In this document: piece by piece, positions 51,172 through 59,969 of the stretch | How the letters are laid out: every line of letters begins with the position of its first letter | Numbering within the stretch: position 1 is the stretch's first letter | NCBI RefSeq assembly: GCF_003101015.1 | Contig: NZ_CP029206.1 | Span: 1,933,001-1,997,000, forward strand | DNA length: 64,000 bases | Reading direction: 5' to 3' | From: Actinobacillus porcitonsillarum | GTDB taxonomy: Bacteria > Pseudomonadota > Gammaproteobacteria > Enterobacterales > Pasteurellaceae | Position numbers and translations under genes: made by a program | The notes under the pieces: model-generated | The model's input: only the letters and a program-made list of their open reading frames with translations | Told to the model about the DNA's origin: nothing | The model's database searches: none

Positions 51172-52764
51172 CAGACCGCTGACAAACCCACCTTTACAGG
51201 CTTTCCGTCAAAGGTGGGTTTATTTTTTGCTGTTTTCTCTCTTTCTTTTGTATTTCACTTCGGATAGCCATTCAAGCGGTCAGTTTTGTGGATTTTTTTA
51301 CCATTACCGCATATTGATAAAGACTGAGCCATAAAAAGCGTAAAAAAAACCATAACACAAGGGCTATCTTCTTGATATTTTGTGCCATTGCCGCAAGGAA
51401 GCATTGCATCTGTACTTTCGACAACCCTCTGTAATGGGCGTAGCGGTGTCCGTGGTGTTGTTTGGCGTCCGCAAAGCTACGCTCTACGGTTTCGGCTCGA
51501 CGTTTGTAGAGTTTTTTCCCTTGCTCCGACAGTCTCACCGCATTGGCGTTGTCCATCGCAACTTGATAGATATGTCGGGTTATCAGCCTTTCGGCTTTTT
51601 GATTTTGGGTGCACTGCGAACGAAGAGGGCAAGTCTGACAATAAGCAGGGTTGGATTTGTAGGTATGGTAGCCTTCTCTTGTAGTGGTGCTGTAAATGAG
51701 CGGTTGCCCCATTGGGCAGGTGTAACAGTCCTTGTCCGCATCGTATTTAAAGTCTCGTTTTCTCAGGCTGTTTTTCCCTTTGGTCGGACGGCGATAACCA
51801 AACACGCCAATAATCTCTCGGCGAGCCAAACTTTCTGCAATAGGGGCAGTAAAATAGCCGGCATCCAACCCAACGGCTTGGGGGTTGAACTGAAAACGTT
51901 GCGTGGTGGCATCAAGGCGGGCGATATAGGGCGGACTGTCATTGACATTCCCTGCCGTGGCAAAGGTATCTAAAATAATCCCGCACTTACCATCGACCGT
52001 GCGGTGGTCAAGGTAGAAGAACCCTTTCGGTTTGTTATCTCGGTGCATATAACCACTTTCAGGGTCGGTATGACTGACCTTGGTGTCTTTGAGTTCTGCC
52101 GCTTTCTCACTCGCCTTTAACGGCTTTTTTCCTTTTTCTTCTCGCACTTTCGCGACATCTTGGTTGAGCATATCAATGTACCGACTCACACGCACTTCAC
52201 GCTTTTCATTGTGCTTTTTGTTCTTGTTGGCACCGGCTTTTAAATGGATGCTGTCGGTAAACAGATATTTGCCACCCACCAAGCCTTTTTCCATCGATTG
52301 CCACACGATACAGGTAAAAATACGCTCAAATACATCCCTACCATTAAAACGACGAATGCGATTTTGGCTTAATATGCTGGCATCAATCACTTTTTCCGCT
52401 AAGTACATCCCTAAAAACCAACGATAAGCCACATTGACCTCAATCTCTTTCACCAATTGGTGTTCGCTTTTAATGCCAAAGAGATAGCCCAACAGCATAA
52501 TTTTAAACAAACGCACAGGGTCAACGGCAGGACGACCGTTATCTTGGCAATAAAGATGGGCAACCTCATCACGGATAAATTCAAAATCAATGGCTTTGGC
52601 GACCTTGCGAACAAGATGGTCTTTGGAAACCAGTTGCTCAAGACTTATCATCTCGAGTTCATATTGAGGAGAATGGGGATTTTTAAGCATAGGCATTTCC
52701 TTTTTTCGATATGCCTATTAGATCAAACCTCTAGAGAGATGTCTAGAGGTTTGTCAGCGGTCTG
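51172..52764 (-). mobile_element. Intact IS1182-family insertion sequence, 1593 bp
   Basis: The ends are perfect 17-bp inverted repeats: CAGACCGCTGACAAACC at 51172-51188 and its complement at 52748-52764. Both repeats run straight into subterminal hairpins: AAACCCACCTTT/AAAGGTGGGTTT at 51184-51221 (followed by TATTTTTT, a terminator against transcripts entering from gmhA) and AAACCTCTAGA/TCTAGAGGTTT at 52725-52752. One full transposase gene fills the interior. The left flank is the gmhA terminator hairpin; the right flank (52765-52787) is a different hairpin. So this copy was not inserted here by a simple event. Confidence 0.88.
51272..52696 (-). CDS. IS1182-family DDE transposase
   Basis: A 474-residue transposase. 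The N-terminal part (residues ~1-150; ISLEQLVSKDHLVRKVAKAI and DPVRLFKIMLLGYLFGI) is the IS1182/DUF772 DNA-binding domain. The catalytic part shows KYLFTDSIHLKAGANK (first Asp), AVGLDAGYFTAP (second Asp) and RAETVERSFADAKQHHGHRY (Glu). Four cysteines (CYTCPMGQ, YCQTCPLRSQC) form the zinc motif typical of this family. The frame appears intact, so the element could be active. Confidence 0.92.
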   Translation of the reverse strand: MPMLKNPHSPQYELEMISLEQLVSKDHLVRKVAKAIDFEFIRDEVAHLYCQDNGRPAVDPVRLFKIMLLGYLFGIKSEHQLVKEIEVNVAYRWFLGMYLAEKVIDASILSQNRIRRFNGRDVFERIFTCIVWQSMEKGLVGGKYLFTDSIHLKAGANKNKKHNEKREVRVSRYIDMLNQDVAKVREEKGKKPLKASEKAAELKDTKVSHTDPESGYMHRDNKPKGFFYLDHRTVDGKCGIILDTFATAGNVNDSPPYIARLDATTQRFQFNPQAVGLDAGYFTAPIAESLARREIIGVFGYRRPTKGKNSLRKRDFKYDADKDCYTCPMGQPLIYSTTTREGYHTYKSNPAYCQTCPLRSQCTQNQKAERLITRHIYQVAMDNANAVRLSEQGKKLYKRRAETVERSFADAKQHHGHRYAHYRGLSKVQMQCFLAAMAQNIKKIALVLWFFLRFLWLSLYQYAVMVKKSTKLTA

Positions 52765-52787
52765 AGAATCCCCATATAGGGGATTCT
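52765..52787 (-). terminator. Second 23-bp hairpin at the inner flank of the intact IS
   Basis: AGAATCCCCA-TAT-AGGGGATTCT, starting on the first base outside the right inverted repeat. It has the same length and symmetry as the gmhA hairpin but a different sequence. It is probably the original terminator downstream of the permease gene (minus strand), into which this IS copy first inserted. Confidence 0.65.
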
Positions 52788-52833
52788 TTATGGTTATTAT
52801 AGGGAAAATACATGTTATTGTTGGTTGTTATTT

Positions 52834-52854
52834 GGGGCAAATACGATTTGCCCC
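52834..52854. repeat. REP-like palindrome downstream of the permease gene
   Basis: GGGGCAAAT-ACG-ATTTGCCCC, a perfect 9-bp dyad; the same core occurs at 1559-1583. It lies 24 bases after the permease stop and may be a hairpin at its mRNA end. Confidence 0.55.
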
Positions 52855-52878
52855 ACAGCTAGAATTATCTTCTTTAGT

Positions 52879-54159
52879 TTATTCAAATAAGCTAAAGAGT
52901 GGTGATACACAAAGTAGGATGCCGAAAAATGCAACATACCAAGCTCTGAAACCTTTTAAATCACTAAGGTTTGATACTTTATAAATGAGGTAAACAGGAA
53001 TTAGACAAGCAATAATTCCGTAGGTTGGTCCTGCAAGCTGTAATAAATATAGCACTGAGAATTTTGTTGAAACCCAAATCCATAATGCAAGAATGATACA
53101 AATAGTGACAGCGTAATGTAGAATGGTTTTATTGATTTTATTCTCAGGAATTACACGGCTAAGTAGGTTGGTAACAATACCTTTAACAGATTCTTGCACA
53201 CCTAAATAAATACCTAAAAATGCAGTGATGATGGAGAATACATTTAAAACACTAGACATGATTTTAATAGCATTGCCCGACATTACTTGTGCTGCAATGG
53301 CTAAGGCTGAGATGTTTTGTTCAAATGCTTGTACTGCTTGTTCATGGCTAATAGAAAATGTAAATGAGAAGGCAAAAAATAGAACTACAATTGCCAAAAT
53401 GATATAGGTGATTCTATTGACTCGAACTGCTCGGTATGCAGCAATTTCTTTATCAGTTTCCACTTTACGATAGGCAATATTCATTGGGTTTAATATTTGT
53501 ACGAAGAGAATAGAATAGAGTGTGAAAGGTAAAGTTAATAATACATCTCGTAAAAATGGGAGGAATTCAGGAAATGCCGTAATGTTGTCAAAATTCCAAT
53601 GAGGGATCATTAAAAGTCCAAGAGCCAAAATGATACTGAATTTTACGATAATCATGGGACCTGATACTTTAAATAGTAGCCTTTCCCCTTGTGCAGCAAT
53701 AGAGACCAATATGCTGAATACTAACAAACTATACCAAGGTGAGTCGGATAGTAATTCTTCTGTTATTCCAAATGTTTTAATGTAGGATGCACTATCAAAA
53801 ATTACGGCTAATGAATAGGATAGGAAAATCATAATTAATGATAGGAAATAAACCGCACCTAATGCGACGCCCCAGTTTTTGCCTAAATATTGTGAGATGA
53901 TGTTGGTGTAATCCTCACATTCTTCAGTTCGTGAAAGTGTTTTTAAGTAAAGATCTTGCAAAAAATAAATTGCAGGATATGAAAGTGCAATTGCAACAAT
54001 GAAAACCCATATTCCTTTTAGTCCTATTTGTACCGGCATAAAAACAATGCCTGCACCAATTGCCATTCCTATACATAAAACTACCCAACCGACATCGTAC
54101 ATGGTAAAAGGAATTTTTTGGAGTTTAGAGTTATTGATTGAAATGTTCTCGTTACGCAT
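52879..54159 (-). CDS. HAAAP-family amino-acid permease
   Basis: A 426-residue inner-membrane protein with about 11 hydrophobic segments. The start ([20 protein letters not shown]) and the [18 protein letters not shown] segment place it in the hydroxy/aromatic amino-acid permease family (SdaC, TdcC, YhaO relatives). Proton symport of an amino acid is expected. It follows the C-S lyase gene by 35 bases on the same strand. A sulfur amino acid such as cysteine or cystathionine is therefore a reasonable guess for the substrate; the sequence alone does not decide it. Confidence 0.82.
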   Translation of the reverse strand: MRNENISINNSKLQKIPFTMYDVGWVVLCIGMAIGAGIVFMPVQIGLKGIWVFIVAIALSYPAIYFLQDLYLKTLSRTEECEDYTNIISQYLGKNWGVALGAVYFLSLIMIFLSYSLAVIFDSASYIKTFGITEELLSDSPWYSLLVFSILVSIAAQGERLLFKVSGPMIIVKFSIILALGLLMIPHWNFDNITAFPEFLPFLRDVLLTLPFTLYSILFVQILNPMNIAYRKVETDKEIAAYRAVRVNRITYIILAIVVLFFAFSFTFSISHEQAVQAFEQNISALAIAAQVMSGNAIKIMSSVLNVFSIITAFLGIYLGVQESVKGIVTNLLSRVIPENKINKTILHYAVTICIILALWIWVSTKFSVLYLLQLAGPTYGIIACLIPVYLIYKVSNLSDLKGFRAWYVAFFGILLCVSPLFSLFE

Positions 54160-54194
54160 AAGCTGCTCCTATTTTTAATAAAATACAATGTCTT

Positions 54195-55388
54195 TTATTT
54201 GTTATTGACTGCTTCACAAATACGTTTCATGCCTTCTTCCACAATACTTCTTGGGCAAGCAAGGTTTAATCGAATAAATCCATCTGAGTTTCTAACAAAC
54301 ATATTTCCGCCTTCTAGTAATACACCGGCTTGATGAGCAAAGAACATAGATAGATCTTCTTCAGGGTTAAAATAAGCACTTAAATCAATCCAACCCAGAT
54401 AGGTTGCTTCAGAAATTTGATATTTTGCTTTGGGTAAATGTTGTTTCAAATACTCTCCAACAAATTCAAAATTTTTGTCAAGGTAGGCTTGTAATGCAAT
54501 GAGCCAATTTTCCCCTTCTTCATAAGCAGCTTGTGCCGCCGCAATACTTAATGGATTATCAAAATTATAATGTCTATTTAACCAAATCTGTTTTAGTGTT
54601 TCGCTACGAATAATGATGTTTGAAATCATTAAACCCGCCATATTAAATGTCTTACTTGGCGCCATTGCGGTAATTAAACGTTCATAATCAGGCATAATTT
54701 TGCCTAAAGGAATATGTTTACGTCCTGTTCTAAGTAAGTCACAATGAATTTCGTCTGAAATTACCCAGAGATTATATTTTTGAATAATTTCAGCTAATTT
54801 GTTTAATTCCTCTTGTGTCCAAATACGTCCACTTGGATTATGAGGATTACATAAAATTAATAGTGTAGTTTTAGGATCAGAGGCTTTTTGTTCTAAATCA
54901 TCAAAATTTATACGATAAAAACCTTCTTCATTAATCAAATCGGAATATACAGCTTGTTTTGCAGAATGGTCAGCTGCGTATTGGAAGTAAGCATAAGAAG
55001 GTGTTAGAAATAGCACTTTTTCATCGTCTTTACAGATGTAATCAACTAGCTCAAAGAGTGCCGGAATAATGCCATTTGACATCACTAAGTCTTTTTTACT
55101 AAAACTCCAGTCGTATCGACGCTTACACCAGTTGACGAAAGCCTGATAATAGCTGTCCTCATATACTCTTGTATAACCTAAAATACGTTTATCCAGTCGC
55201 TTTTTAATTCCATTGATAATGACATCCGGTGTAGCAAATTCCATATCAGCTACCCACATTCGGATAAATTCCTCATCTTTATAAGGGAAGATCATTGAGT
55301 CATCTGCTTTGAATATATAAGAGCGAAATCCATCGGTATTTAAGGCATTCGTATGACAGCGATCGATAATTTCATCAAAATTATACAT
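54195..55388 (-). CDS. PatB/MalY-type PLP C-S lyase
   Basis: A 397-residue PLP-dependent fold-type I enzyme of the MalY/PatB group (cystathionine beta-lyase like). Visible are MWVADMEFATPDVI near residue 45, LCNPHNPSGRIW, SDEIHCDLL and the PLP lysine in TAMAPSKTFNMAGLM (about 238). Members split cysteine, cystathionine or related S-conjugates into pyruvate, ammonia and a thiol. It is the first gene of a two-gene operon with the permease, divergent from an XRE regulator. It lies within the IS-bracketed segment, so it is probably acquired. Confidence 0.86.
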   Translation of the reverse strand: MYNFDEIIDRCHTNALNTDGFRSYIFKADDSMIFPYKDEEFIRMWVADMEFATPDVIINGIKKRLDKRILGYTRVYEDSYYQAFVNWCKRRYDWSFSKKDLVMSNGIIPALFELVDYICKDDEKVLFLTPSYAYFQYAADHSAKQAVYSDLINEEGFYRINFDDLEQKASDPKTTLLILCNPHNPSGRIWTQEELNKLAEIIQKYNLWVISDEIHCDLLRTGRKHIPLGKIMPDYERLITAMAPSKTFNMAGLMISNIIIRSETLKQIWLNRHYNFDNPLSIAAAQAAYEEGENWLIALQAYLDKNFEFVGEYLKQHLPKAKYQISEATYLGWIDLSAYFNPEEDLSMFFAHQAGVLLEGGNMFVRNSDGFIRLNLACPRSIVEEGMKRICEAVNNK

Positions 55389-55464
55389 AGTTATTCCTCC
55401 AGTGATTTTTGATAATAATCGATTCTATTTTAGAAACAGAATATGAGCTGTCAAATTGAATAAA

Positions 55465-55511
55465 TTTTCTTTTAAAGAAAAAATAGAAGTAAAAATTTTA
55501 TTTTAAAGAAA
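55465..55511. promoter_or_regulatory. Candidate repeated operator between C-S lyase and its regulator
   Basis: TTTTAAAGAAA occurs at 55470-55480 and again at 55501-55511, 31 bases apart (about three helical turns). The first lies inside a perfect 8-bp-arm dyad TTTTCTTT-T-AAAGAAAA (55465-55481). Both are in the 206-base divergent promoter region. AT-richness makes chance similarity possible. Confidence 0.35.
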
Positions 55512-55594
55512 TAAATTGCTTGAAATTTGGTCTTTTGACAGGATAAACTTAAAAAAATATAGCTAACTAAGTTATTTTTATCTTTATAGGAAAA

Positions 55595-56302
55595 ATGATG
55601 AATATTAATCAAGAAGTAGGACAGCTTATTCGACTTGCTAGGAAAAAGCGAGGATTGACGCTCAATGATTTTTCTAAACTGATTTATAAAAATCCCTCCA
55701 CTATTTCTAAATATGAAAAGGGAGAAATTATTATTGATATTCCGACGATATACGCTATTTCTAAAGCACTGGATGTTGAAATTGATCAACTTTTGGTACG
55801 TCCTCACAAGGAACTTCGTTTCAATTTAGCCACACAGGTTCCCGCTTTCTTTTTAGGTTTATCACAATTTTACGCGTACTTTTATGATGGTCGTAATAAC
55901 TCTATCGTGCCTTGTGTGATTGATTTAATTAGCCAGCAAGCTGTGAATCAGTTTAAAGTTATGATGTATATGAATTATAAGGATTTTTATCAGTACAAAA
56001 AATGTGAAAATATTTATTCCGGATATATGGAGCATTTTGATGCGGTAACAAATATTGCCTTATCTAACCAGCATATGCCAATGGAAAAGGCAAGTATTCA
56101 AATCTTAGCTTCTCAACTTGATGCCGATAGGAAATGGGGATTATGGAATGGTTTTTCTACACGTCCAATGATGCCTGTTGCAACCAAAATGCTTTTTTCA
56201 CAAAGTAGGCTGGTACAAGACGAGGAGTTGATTACACAACTAAAAATTTCAAAAGAAGACATTAAACTATGTCGTTTGTACAATATGTTTATTGTGATTT
56301 AA
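55595..56302 (+). CDS. XRE-family regulator of the C-S lyase module
   Basis: A 235-residue protein with a Cro/C1 HTH at residues 8-62 (QLIRLARKKRGLTLNDFSKL, NPSTISKYEKGEIII) and a ~165-residue C-terminal domain. I do not recognise that domain; it presumably senses the effector or oligomerises. It is divergent from the lyase-permease operon and so is its likely regulator. Start is one of two adjacent ATGs (55595, 55598) after TAGGAAAA. Confidence 0.75.
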   Translation: MMNINQEVGQLIRLARKKRGLTLNDFSKLIYKNPSTISKYEKGEIIIDIPTIYAISKALDVEIDQLLVRPHKELRFNLATQVPAFFLGLSQFYAYFYDGRNNSIVPCVIDLISQQAVNQFKVMMYMNYKDFYQYKKCENIYSGYMEHFDAVTNIALSNQHMPMEKASIQILASQLDADRKWGLWNGFSTRPMMPVATKMLFSQSRLVQDEELITQLKISKEDIKLCRLYNMFIVI

Positions 56303-56434
56303 CCTATATATTTTTCTATATGAGCAGAATGAAGGATTGTACAATTCTTTGTTTTTTGTATGTTTTACAAAAGTTACCGCACTTTTATCTCTATATTTTT
56401 TTATCTCTATACTTTTTCTCGCCTATGCCCAATA

Positions 56435-56560
56435 TTATGGTTCAACAGATATCTGTGAAGATAAGTGCTCAACGGCATTAATTTTATCCACAATAAACTG
56501 ACCCTCTTGTCCTTGTTCTTGGTTGTAATGCACTACATTAATGGCGGTGTTTAAAATGGA
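56435..56560 (-). pseudogene. C-terminal fragment of an unidentified protein, cut by the IS copy
   Basis: The minus strand reads open for 41 codons from the IS junction to a TAA at 56435: TAINVVHYNQEQGQEG, then QFIVDKINAVEHLSS, ending in QISVEP. It has protein-like composition, no start, and begins exactly where the truncated IS copy ends. I do not recognise the parent. It suggests that a deletion fused the middle of a gene to the middle of the IS. From 56303 to 56434 I see nothing else. Confidence 0.4.
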
Positions 56561-57122
56561 TTTTCATTGTGCTTTTTGTTCTTGTTGGCACTGGCTTTTA
56601 AATGGGTACTGTCGGTAAACAGATATTTGCCACCCACCAAGCCTTTTTCCATCGATTGCCACACGATACAGGTAAAAATACGCTCAAATACATCCCTACC
56701 ATTAAAACGACGAATGCGATTTTGGCTTAATATGCTGGCATCAATCACTTTTTCCGTTAAGTACATCCCTAAAAACCAACGATAAGCCACATTGACCTCA
56801 ATCTCTTTCACCAATTGGTGTTCGCTTTTAATGCCAAAGAGATAGCCCAACAGCATAATTTTAAACAAACGCACAGGGTCAACGGCAGGACGACCGTTAT
56901 CTTGGCAATAAAGATGGGCAACCTCATCACGGATAAATTCAAAATCAATGGCTTTGGCGACCTTGCGAACAAGATGGTCTTTGGAAACCAGTTGCTCAAG
57001 ACTTATCATCTCGAGTTCATATTGAGGAGAATGGGGATTTTTAAGCATAGGCATTTCCTTTTTTCGATATGCCTATTAGATCAAACCTCTAGAGAGATGT
57101 CTAGAGGTTTGTCAGCGGTCTG
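56561..57122 (-). mobile_element. Truncated second copy of the IS1182-family element
   Basis: The 562 bases match 52203-52764 of the intact copy with only a few differences, in the same orientation. The right inverted repeat (57106-57122) and subterminal hairpin are present; the left ~1030 bases are gone. The transposase is cut after about 164 residues (ending KKHNE, then NPF and a stop) and cannot work without the catalytic part. Its right end abuts the second copy of the gmhA hairpin. Confidence 0.88.
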
Positions 57123-57145
57123 AACCTCTCCAAATGGAGAGGTTT
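57123..57145. repeat. Right copy of the 23-bp gmhA terminator hairpin
   Basis: Same 23 bases as 51149-51171 (AACCTCTCCA-AA-TGGAGAGGTT-T), followed by TGTCTATT. It marks the outer right end of the IS-cargo-IS structure. Confidence 0.8.
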
Positions 57146-57161
57146 TGTCTATTATACTTTT

Positions 57162-58133
57162 TTAGTTCAAATCTTTTTTCTCTACGCTAATGTAAGGAAT
57201 CCGTAAAACACGGTTTTTTAATTTCCATGCAGTTCCAGCATCAGCTGGTTTGCCATTAGCTAAATTCTCAGCAAAAGCCATAATCGCTTGACTTTGTGCC
57301 ATCCAATCATTTCTTACCGTTCCGGCAAGTTTTCCTTGTTGAATTAAGGTAAGCGCTTCAGGTGTTGCATCTACACCATAAATAGGTAATGTTTTACCTT
57401 GTTCAAGCGTTGCTTCAACCGCTCCAATTGCCATTGCATCGTTATTCGCAATAATGACTTCAATACGGTTGTGATCTGTTTTAAGCCATGCAGCTACTTT
57501 TTCTTTCGCAATATGTTTTCGCCAATATGCTGGCTCTAATGCTAATTGTTCTGCGGTAACCCCTAACTTTTTAAATTCATTCATTACCGCTTTTGTCCGA
57601 ATTTCAGCATCGGGATGAAAATCTTCCCCTTTTAGCAAAGCATATTGAATTTTGCCATCGTGATTTAAATCATAATGTGGGTTCTCTTTCCATTGTTTTG
57701 CGATCATTTGAGCCTGCAATCTTCCTGCTTCTTCCGGTAAAGCCCCCACATAATAGGCTTTATTATAGCTGGCTATTGCTTTTTCCCCTGGATCTCGATT
57801 AAAGAAAATAACGGGAACATTTTTTTCTTTTGCTTTACCTAATACGGTATCCCATGCGTGAGGATAAACGAGATTTACCGCTAAAACATTTATTCTCTGT
57901 TTGAGTAATCCTTCTACTTGATTATTTTGAACAAATTGAGAATTCTGAGAATCATTAAACAATAATTGAAGATGATGAGAAATTGCTTTATTTGACATTT
58001 CCTTTTTCATCAATTGTATAAAGTCATCGCCATGATGATAAAAGGTTATGCCGACACGAGTCTCTGCATATCCAGACACTGAAAAACCTAATCCCATCGC
58101 CACAACTAAAGGTTTGAAATAACTTGTTTTCAT
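57162..58133 (-). CDS. mglB: Galactose/glucose-binding periplasmic protein MglB (orphan)
   Basis: A 323-residue binding protein for galactose or glucose. ATG 58133 with AGGAG in front is chosen over a longer frame from 58226. The signal peptide ends GFSVSGYAE; the calcium loop DLNHDGKIQYAL (about 155) is diagnostic. Sugar ligands are expected in FFNRDPGE, ANNDAMAIGA and YGVDATPEAL. The ATPase and permease genes mglA and mglC, normally downstream, are absent. Downstream is the IS composite, so they may have been displaced or lost. Confidence 0.93.
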   Translation of the reverse strand: MKTSYFKPLVVAMGLGFSVSGYAETRVGITFYHHGDDFIQLMKKEMSNKAISHHLQLLFNDSQNSQFVQNNQVEGLLKQRINVLAVNLVYPHAWDTVLGKAKEKNVPVIFFNRDPGEKAIASYNKAYYVGALPEEAGRLQAQMIAKQWKENPHYDLNHDGKIQYALLKGEDFHPDAEIRTKAVMNEFKKLGVTAEQLALEPAYWRKHIAKEKVAAWLKTDHNRIEVIIANNDAMAIGAVEATLEQGKTLPIYGVDATPEALTLIQQGKLAGTVRNDWMAQSQAIMAFAENLANGKPADAGTAWKLKNRVLRIPYISVEKKDLN

Positions 58134-58202
58134 TTTAATTCTCCTAATCCTACACAAGTTTTGTAGAATGGGATCATAGTACTCCTCTTGGAGTAAAAAT
58201 GA

Positions 58203-58218
58203 TGTGAGCTTGTTCACA
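58203..58218 (-). promoter_or_regulatory. CRP-cAMP site upstream of mglB
   Basis: TGTGA-GCTTGT-TCACA is a perfect core with ATTT on the right flank, 70 bases upstream of the mglB start. It fits catabolite activation of a galactose gene. Confidence 0.75.
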
Positions 58219-58241
58219 TTTCTCAATATTTTTAAAATAAA

Positions 58242-58290
58242 AAGCGGTAAATACTTAACTTTGCAAAATAAAGAAAAATATTTACCGCTT
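58242..58290 (-). terminator. Uptake-signal-like dyad terminator after the NhaC-family gene
   Basis: AAGCGGTAAATA (58242-58253) pairs with TATTTACCGCTT (58279-58290). On the minus strand it is followed by TTTATTTTAAAA, and it lies right after the transporter stop at 58306. Confidence 0.7.
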
Positions 58291-58305
58291 GATCAAACGA
58301 CAACT

Positions 58306-59841
58306 TTAATCTGTTTTTCTCGCTTTAAATACGAAAATTAAAATCGCCATGACAATTGCCGTTGTTACAAAACCAAATAGACCAGATTCCGTAAAACCGA
58401 GAACTAAGTAGCCAGCAATAGATGCACATGCCACTAGTAATGCATACGGGAGTTGCGAGATAACGTGATCCATATGATTACATTGCGCACCTGTTGAAGA
58501 TAAAATCGTGGTATCTGATACAGGAGAACAGTGATCTCCACAAACGGCTCCCGCCATTACCGCAGATAAGCATGGAATAATTAAATTAGGATCTGAGTTT
58601 ACCGCCATTGAAGCTCCAATCGGTAACATAATACCAAATGTTCCCCAGCTTGTTCCCGTTGAAAATGCCATAACAGAAGCTAAAACAAATAAAATTGCAG
58701 GTAAAAAGGCTGGATTGATATTACCTGCAACAAGGCTAGATAAATACTTCCCTGTTTGCATGTCGCTCACCACACCATTGATAGTCCAGGCGAAGAAAAG
58801 AATCAAAATCGCACCAGACATCATTTTAGCGCCTAAACCATAAGATTTAACGTATTCAGCGACAGATAAACTACGATTTAATGCCAAGCAAATTGTTAAT
58901 ACGATTAAGCTTAATACGCTACCTGTTACAAGAGAAATCCCTACGGTTGTATTTTCAAAAGCACCTAATACACTAAATTCCGTACCATTTGCAGCTAAAG
59001 CATCTCCGCCTGTTTTTAGCATCATTGCGACAGTACCAATAATCAACGCAATAATAGGTAAAATCAGATGAGAAACTTTCCCTTTACTTTCGATAATCTC
59101 ATCCTCAACTTCTTCTTGATGAGATGCATGACGCTCAAATCGAGCCATTGAACCAATATCAAAACTAAAATAAGCAACGAAAAATACCATGACAATAGAA
59201 AAAATGGCATAGAAGTTCATTGAACTCATGGTAATAAATGCGCCTAATGGTGTATATCCGGCAATAGCGTGGGTTGTTAATAAACCGGCAACGAGTGTGA
59301 TGATATATGCACCCCAACTTGAAATCGGCATCATGACACACATAGGCGCTGCGGTAGAATCCAATATATAAGCCAATTTTGCTCGTGAAACTTTAAATTT
59401 ATCTGTTACCGGGCGAGCAATTGCACCAACTGCTAAGCTATGGAAATAATCATCAATAAACGTTACGAAAACTAAACAAGCTGCAACTAATTTTGCACCA
59501 CGTTTACCTTTTATTTTAGTTTGAGCCCAATTTGCAAAGGCTTGATTAGCGCCAGATGCACTAAGCAATGAAGTTAATACGCCAAGTAAAACTAAAAAGA
59601 GAATAATACTGATATTATTCGCATTAAATCCCTCATCGCCACCTTTATAAATCAGAGAAATAACACTATTTTTTAAGTAAATAAGCGCACCAATAACATC
59701 TCCACCTGAAAGCATTAATGCCCCAACTAAAATACCAACGCTTAATGAAATCAGTACACGGCGAGTCATAATGGCAAGCATGAGAGCCAATAACGCCGGT
59801 ACAACAGACCAAAATGATGCTGAATAATCGACAAGATTCAT
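58306..59841 (-). CDS. NhaC-superfamily transporter, probable lysine transporter
   Basis: A 511-residue inner-membrane protein with about 12 helices. NhaC-family motifs include FIDDYFHSLAVGAIARPVTD, AFSTGTSWGTFGIMLPIGAS and AVCGDHCSPVSDTTILSSTG. It is usually annotated as a Na+/H+ antiporter. The long leader contains a lysine riboswitch. Such lysine-riboswitch-controlled NhaC proteins in Haemophilus and Pasteurella were proposed to be lysine transporters (LysW type). Lysine uptake, perhaps by sodium symport, is therefore the better guess, but by inference. Ribosome-binding site TAGAGG precedes the ATG. Confidence 0.88.
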   Translation of the reverse strand: MNLVDYSASFWSVVPALLALMLAIMTRRVLISLSVGILVGALMLSGGDVIGALIYLKNSVISLIYKGGDEGFNANNISIILFLVLLGVLTSLLSASGANQAFANWAQTKIKGKRGAKLVAACLVFVTFIDDYFHSLAVGAIARPVTDKFKVSRAKLAYILDSTAAPMCVMMPISSWGAYIITLVAGLLTTHAIAGYTPLGAFITMSSMNFYAIFSIVMVFFVAYFSFDIGSMARFERHASHQEEVEDEIIESKGKVSHLILPIIALIIGTVAMMLKTGGDALAANGTEFSVLGAFENTTVGISLVTGSVLSLIVLTICLALNRSLSVAEYVKSYGLGAKMMSGAILILFFAWTINGVVSDMQTGKYLSSLVAGNINPAFLPAILFVLASVMAFSTGTSWGTFGIMLPIGASMAVNSDPNLIIPCLSAVMAGAVCGDHCSPVSDTTILSSTGAQCNHMDHVISQLPYALLVACASIAGYLVLGFTESGLFGFVTTAIVMAILIFVFKARKTD

Positions 59842-59969
59842 AAAACCTCTAAAGTTATTTTTGATAAAAGATATTGTAAAAATAAGATCTACTGAAATGA
59901 TTCACACAAAGAGGTAAATTACAAGGAAGGGGATTGGATAAAGAATATGTCTAAACGAACCCTAACCTA

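Noticed and set aside
51380-51973. A 197-residue frame on the plus strand inside the IS
   Set aside because: It is the antisense shadow of the transposase gene, which has all catalytic motifs on the minus strand.
58306-59841. Plain Na+/H+ antiporter NhaC
   Set aside because: The fold is NhaC-like, but a lysine riboswitch in the leader argues for lysine transport; antiporter activity is not excluded.
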